Part shown: positions 22,712 through 25,987 of the stretch, one piece after another
Layout of the letters: each line of letters starts with the position of its first letter
How positions within the stretch are numbered: position 1 is the first letter of the stretch
Assembly: GCA_023386765.1 (NCBI GenBank)
Contig: JAEWJD010000303.1
Coordinates: 1 to 25,987 of the forward strand
Length of the DNA: 25,987 bases
Direction: 5' to 3'
Origin: Pseudomonadota bacterium
Lineage (GTDB): Bacteria; Pseudomonadota; Gammaproteobacteria; Burkholderiales; Burkholderiaceae_B
Made by a program: the position numbers and the translations under genes
The notes under the pieces: generated by a model
The model's database searches: none
Told to the model about the DNA's origin: nothing
The model's input: only the letters and a program-made list of their open reading frames with translations

Positions 22712-24871
22712 TTACTCGCCTTGCGGAGCCGCTTCTGCGGCGCCTTCGGCGCCAGCGGGTTGCTGCTGCTCGATACCGCCGATCGCCTTGATCGACAGAC
22801 GCAGACGGCCCTTGTCGTCGGCCTCGATGACCTTGACACGAACCTGTTGACCCACCTTCAGCACATCGTTGATGTTCGCGATGCGGTAGTTGGCGATCTC
22901 CGAGATGTGCAGCAGGCCATCACGGCCCGGCAGCACCTGCACGATGGCACCGAAGTCCAGCAGGCGCAGCACGGCACCTTCGTAGACCTGGCCCACTTCG
23001 ACATCGGCGGTCAGTTCGACGATGCGGCGCTGGGCTTCCTTGGCCTGGCCTTCGTCGACGCTGGCGATGACGATGGTGCCGTCATCGGAAATGTCGATCT
23101 GGGTGCCGGTTTCCTCGGTCAGCGCACGGATGGTGGCGCCGCCCTTGCCGATCACGTCGCGGATCTTCTCGGGGTTGATCTTGATGGTCAGCATGCGCGG
23201 AGCGAAAGCCGACAGCTCGGTACGCGAACCGTCCAGCGCATCACGCATCTTGCCCAGGATGTGCAGACGGCCTTCGCGGGCCTGGGCCAGCGCCACCTGC
23301 ATGATTTCCTTGGTGATGCCCTGGATCTTGATGTCCATCTGCAGCGCGGTGATGCCGTTGTCGGTACCCGCCACCTTGAAGTCCATGTCGCCCAGGTGAT
23401 CTTCGTCGCCGAGGATGTCGGTCAGCACGGCAAACTTGCCGTTCTCGAGGATCAGGCCCATGGCCACACCGGCCACGTGATCCGTGGTCGGCACGCCGGC
23501 GTCCATCATGGCCAGCGAACCGCCGCATACCGATGCCATCGACGACGAGCCGTTGGACTCGGTGATCTCGGACACGATACGGATGGTGTACTGGAAGTCT
23601 TCGGGCTTGGGCAGCACCGGCACCAGCGAGCGCTTGGCCAGGCGGCCGTGGCCGATTTCGCGGCGCTTGGGCACACCGATGCGGCCGGTTTCGCCCGTGG
23701 CGAACGGCGGCATGTTGTAGTGCAGCATGAAGCGGTCGCGATACTCGCCCATCAGGGCATCGATGATCTGCTCATCCTGCTTGGTACCCAGCGTGGCCAC
23801 CACCAGCGCCTGGGTTTCCCCACGCGTGAACAGGGCGCTGCCGTGGGCGCGCGGCAGCACGCCCAGGCGCACGCTGATCGGGCGCACAGTGCGAGTGTCG
23901 CGACCGTCGATACGCGGCTCGCCGTTCAGGATCTGGCTGCGCACCAGGCGCGCTTCGATGTCGAACAGGATGTTCTCGACCGTCACGCTATCCGGTGCCG
24001 ACTGGCCGGCTGCGGCAGCCTGTTCGGCCAGCGTGGCCGAGACAGCGGCGTAGACTTCACGCAGCTTGGCCGTGCGGGCCTGCTTTTCGCGGATTTGATA
24101 GGCGGCGTTCAGGCCTTCCTGGGCAGCGGCGGTGACGGCGGCGATCAGGGCCTCGTCCTTGGGCGCGGCAGCCCAGTCCCACTCCGGCTTGCCGGCATCG
24201 CTCACCAGGTCATGGATGGCGTTAATGGCAGCCTGCATCTGCTCGTGGCCGAACACCACGCCGCCCAGCATGATCTCTTCGGAGAGCTGCTTGGCTTCGG
24301 ATTCAACCATCAGCACCGCGTTTTCCGTACCCGCCACCACCAGATCCATCTGGGAGGACTTGAGCTGGGAAGCCGTCGGGTTGAGGATGTACTGACCATC
24401 GGCGTAACCCACGCGGGCAGCGCCGATCGGGCCATTGAACGGGATGCCCGAGATGGCCAGCGCGGCCGAGGCACCGATCATGGCGGGGATGTCGGGATCG
24501 ATTTCCGGATTGACCGACAGCGTGTGGATCACCACCTGGACTTCGTTGTAGAAGTCTTCCGGAAACAGCGGACGCAGCGGACGGTCGATCAGGCGCGAGG
24601 TCAGCGTTTCCTTTTCGGAGGGCTTGCCTTCACGCTTGAAGAAACCGCCGGGAATGCGGCCGGCGGCGTAGGTCTTCTCGATGTAGTCGACGGTCAGCGG
24701 AAAGAAATTCTGACCGGCCTTCGGCTTCTTGGCCGCGACGACCGTGGCCAGCACGACGGTGTCCTCAACGGACACAAGCACAGCGCCGGAGGCCTGGCGA
24801 GCCATCTCGCCGGTTTCCAGGACGACCGTATGCTGGCCGTACTGGAAGGTCTTGGTCACTTTATTGAACAT
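22712..24871 (-). CDS. pnp: Polyribonucleotide nucleotidyltransferase (PNPase)
   Basis: 719 residues. This phosphorolytic 3'-5' exoribonuclease of mRNA decay is normally a trimer and a degradosome partner. Domains in order are a first RNase PH core (about 1-220, with FFPLTVDYIEKTYAAGRIPGG), an all-alpha linker, a second RNase PH core (about 310-545, with RFMLHYNMPPFATGE and the SNGSSSMASVCGGSLAMMDAGVP catalytic region), a KH domain (about 550-610, IRDVIGKGGATIRALTEETG) and an S1 domain (about 620-690). An Ala/Gly/Gln-rich tail ends the protein. The ATG at 24871 follows AGGAA; six codons upstream are also open. It lies downstream of rpsO with an intervening hairpin, the standard rpsO-pnp arrangement. 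Confidence 0.98.
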   Translation of the reverse strand: MFNKVTKTFQYGQHTVVLETGEMARQASGAVLVSVEDTVVLATVVAAKKPKAGQNFFPLTVDYIEKTYAAGRIPGGFFKREGKPSEKETLTSRLIDRPLRPLFPEDFYNEVQVVIHTLSVNPEIDPDIPAMIGASAALAISGIPFNGPIGAARVGYADGQYILNPTASQLKSSQMDLVVAGTENAVLMVESEAKQLSEEIMLGGVVFGHEQMQAAINAIHDLVSDAGKPEWDWAAAPKDEALIAAVTAAAQEGLNAAYQIREKQARTAKLREVYAAVSATLAEQAAAAGQSAPDSVTVENILFDIEARLVRSQILNGEPRIDGRDTRTVRPISVRLGVLPRAHGSALFTRGETQALVVATLGTKQDEQIIDALMGEYRDRFMLHYNMPPFATGETGRIGVPKRREIGHGRLAKRSLVPVLPKPEDFQYTIRIVSEITESNGSSSMASVCGGSLAMMDAGVPTTDHVAGVAMGLILENGKFAVLTDILGDEDHLGDMDFKVAGTDNGITALQMDIKIQGITKEIMQVALAQAREGRLHILGKMRDALDGSRTELSAFAPRMLTIKINPEKIRDVIGKGGATIRALTEETGTQIDISDDGTIVIASVDEGQAKEAQRRIVELTADVEVGQVYEGAVLRLLDFGAIVQVLPGRDGLLHISEIANYRIANINDVLKVGQQVRVKVIEADDKGRLRLSIKAIGGIEQQQPAGAEGAAEAAPQGE

Positions 24872-24892
24872 GACAAAGGTTCCTTGCAAATG

Positions 24893-24934
24893 AAAAACCG
24901 TGGCCGTCGCGACAGCGTCGCAGCGACCACGGTT
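24893..24934 (-). promoter_or_regulatory. rpsO-pnp intergenic stem-loop (attenuator or RNase III site)
   Basis: AACCGTGG (24896-24903) pairs with CCACGGTT (24927-24934), enclosing GCGAC-AGC-GTCGC (24909-24921) as an inner stem. On the minus strand the stem runs into TTTTTC, like a terminator. In E. coli the hairpin at this place is cut by RNase III and is the target of PNPase autoregulation; the same role is inferred here. Confidence 0.75.
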
Positions 24935-24960
24935 GTGTCATGGGGAGCCAGCCCCGTCGA

Positions 24961-25230
24961 TCACTTGCGCAGACCGAGTTTTTCGATCAGAGCGCGGTAC
25001 GAATCGGGATTGCGGCCCTTGAGATAGTCGAGCAATTTGCGACGACGGCTGACCATGCGCAGCAGACCGCGGCGCGAGTGGTGGTCCTTCTTGTGTTCCT
25101 TGAAGTGACCGGTCAGCTCGTTGATGCGGGCGGTGAGCAGAGCCACCTGAACTTCGGGGGAGCCGGTATCGCCTTGAGCGCGTTGGAACTGCGTAACGAT
25201 GTCGGCTTTGTTGATGTCAGCAACGGACAT
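24961..25230 (-). CDS. rpsO: 30S ribosomal protein S15
   Basis: 89 residues, the standard length. S15 binds 16S rRNA at the three-way junction of helices 20-22 in early 30S assembly. Recognisable blocks are GDTGSPEVQVALLTARI, the L-T-x-H-x-K-x-H-x-K-D-H-H-S-R-R-G-L segment and RRRKLLDYLK. GAGGT lies 6 nt before the ATG. pnp follows on the same strand. The leader contains a hairpin whose loop can pair with that GAGGT. Confidence 0.98.
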   Translation of the reverse strand: MSVADINKADIVTQFQRAQGDTGSPEVQVALLTARINELTGHFKEHKKDHHSRRGLLRMVSRRRKLLDYLKGRNPDSYRALIEKLGLRK

Positions 25231-25235
25231 TATTG

Positions 25236-25270
25236 ACCTCTATGACATGCGCCAGGGCCGAGGTGCCCTG
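25236..25270 (-). promoter_or_regulatory. Possible S15 autoregulatory pseudoknot in the rpsO leader
   Basis: On the minus strand the hairpin CAGGGC-ACCTCG-GCCCTG (25253-25270) has a loop containing ACCTC, an exact complement of the rpsO Shine-Dalgarno GAGGT (25236-25240) located 12 nt downstream. Loop-SD pairing would make an H-type pseudoknot that hides the ribosome site. Confidence 0.55.
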
Positions 25271-25382
25271 ACGTGGGTTTAAAAAATGCTTACTCGCACA
25301 ATGGCGGCGAAAAAAACAAGTGCCGGGAAACGCTACAGGCCGCCAGGAATCACTCCCGGGCCATCCTGCCCTGACACTCGCA

Positions 25383-25428
25383 CCGGCAGGTTTTCCCCGC
25401 CAGCCGCTTCGCCGGATTACCCTGCCGG
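25383..25428. repeat. Inverted repeat in the rpsO/lipoprotein intergenic region
   Basis: CCGGCAGG (25383-25390) and CCTGCCGG (25421-25428) form a perfect 8-bp inverted repeat with a 30-nt spacer, inside the presumed long rpsO leader. No U-run adjoins. The rest of the 300-nt gap (25231-25530) has no gene that I can support. Confidence 0.45.
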
Positions 25429-25456
25429 CACACGCAGGCGGGACAAATCGGAGGCA

Positions 25457-25462
25457 ATTATA
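25457..25462 (-). promoter_or_regulatory. TATAAT -10 candidate for rpsO-pnp
   Basis: TATAAT on the minus strand in the context CAGCTATAAT, the same flank as the box upstream of tRNA-Leu. It would give rpsO a leader of about 220 nt. No clear -35 is seen. Confidence 0.4.
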
Positions 25463-25530
25463 GCTGATTCGCTAGAATTGCTCCTGAGTTCATCCGGGCT
25501 GATTCGCCCGGTCTTCCAGGAGACCCTCGC

Positions 25531-25987
25531 ATGACCCCCTTTCCCCGGCTCGTCCGCCTGCTTGCGCTGGGCGGGATGGCCGCCGCCCTGGCGGCCTGTA
25601 CCCCGATGAACAAACTGCCGCCCGGCACGCCCTACGCCACCGTCGTGAGCGATTACGGCCAACCCAATTTCCGCTGCCAATGGCCCGACGGCGTCGAACG
25701 CGCCATCTGGACCCAGCAACCCATGGGCCAATACGCCTGGGGCACCAATCTGCTGCCCGACGGCCGCGTGGAAAAAATCGAGGCGCTGCTCACCGATGCG
25801 CATTTCAAGCGTCTGGGCGAAGGCATCTGGACGCCGGAGCGCGTGCGCTGCGAATTCGGCCCGCCCGCCAACATCAGCGACGTCGGCCTGCCCAACGTGC
25901 GCCAGACCGTCTGGGCCTACCGTTATCTGGATTCCGGCGTCTGGAACTCGCTCATGTACGTCTTCTTCGGCCATGCCGGCAAACACG
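25531..25987 (+). CDS. Lipoprotein, possibly BamE/SmpA-like, 3' end beyond the window
   Basis: 152 codons are present before the window ends. The signal peptide carries lipobox LAAC with Cys23. The mature part shows two similar segments: TPYATVVSDYGQPNFRCQWPDG..WTQQPMGQYAW and WTPERVRCEFGPPANISDVG..RQTVWAYRY. This V-x-x-x-x-G-x-P ... W-x-Y pattern recalls the SmpA/OmlA (BamE) fold, here possibly duplicated, but that is a visual impression only. AGGAGA 7 nt before the ATG supports the start. It is divergent from rpsO. Confidence 0.82.
   Translation, partial: MTPFPRLVRLLALGGMAAALAACTPMNKLPPGTPYATVVSDYGQPNFRCQWPDGVERAIWTQQPMGQYAWGTNLLPDGRVEKIEALLTDAHFKRLGEGIWTPERVRCEFGPPANISDVGLPNVRQTVWAYRYLDSGVWNSLMYVFFGHAGKH

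Noticed and set aside
22055..25027. A 990-codon plus-strand open frame
   Set aside because: It lies antisense to pnp, rpsO and the lipoprotein. Its product is His/Gln/Asp-rich with no domain; it arises from high GC at third positions of the real genes.

Overview
The window is GC-rich and densely coded. It looks like chromosomal DNA of a betaproteobacterium, most likely Bordetella, Achromobacter or a close relative (Alcaligenaceae). The pointers are a Bug-type solute-binding protein, a DUF4148 protein, a Bordetella-type porin, a CruR/BfrG-type operon, and the housekeeping genes rpsO-pnp and tpiA-secG. The genus is inferred, not proven.

Layout. (1) 1-1478, plus strand: the end of an amidohydrolase, translationally coupled to a Bug periplasmic binding protein. 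(2) 1512-5169, minus strand: a four-gene siderophore ABC importer (binding protein, two permeases, ATPase) behind a Fur-like box. (3) 5415-7830, minus strand: qor-like oxidoreductase, tpiA and secG. (4) 7950-8039: tRNA-Ser(TGA) with a strong terminator. (5) 8179-13205: a LysR-type regulator converging on a complete tripartite drug pump (MFS, HlyD adaptor, NodT outer-membrane lipoprotein). (6) 13402-14960: a DUF4148 protein with three exactly spaced repeats, then a porin. (7) 15184-19588: a DUF2946 small protein, a TonB-dependent receptor and a PepSY membrane protein. (8) 19781-20573: tRNA-Leu(TAA) and a solitary PIN-domain protein. (9) 20567-22528, minus strand: a lipoprotein and threonine ammonia-lyase. 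(10) 22712-25230, minus strand: rpsO-pnp with its regulatory hairpins. (11) 25531 to the end: the start of another lipoprotein gene.

The most interesting locus is number 7. The DUF2946 protein has both a CXXC motif and a C-terminal RAPP motif. These are the two elements that define CruR, the copper-sensing upstream ORF described in Bordetella pertussis, where nascent CruR controls Rho-dependent termination ahead of the TonB receptor gene bfrG. Gene order (DUF2946, TonB receptor, PepSY), a 201-nt C-rich hairpin-bearing gap and a missing Shine-Dalgarno before the receptor all fit. The locus is therefore probably a copper-responsive uptake operon, not an ordinary siderophore system.

Other signals worth a look are a hairpin loop ahead of rpsO complementary to its own Shine-Dalgarno (a possible S15 autoregulatory pseudoknot), a tandem pair of 15-bp LysR-box-like dyads between the efflux operon and the DUF4148 gene, and a structured segment between a TATAAT box and tRNA-Leu. 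Regions 4-9 separate rpsO-pnp from qor-tpiA-secG, genes that are usually close together in Burkholderiales, so the middle of the window may be an accessory block bounded by two tRNA genes.
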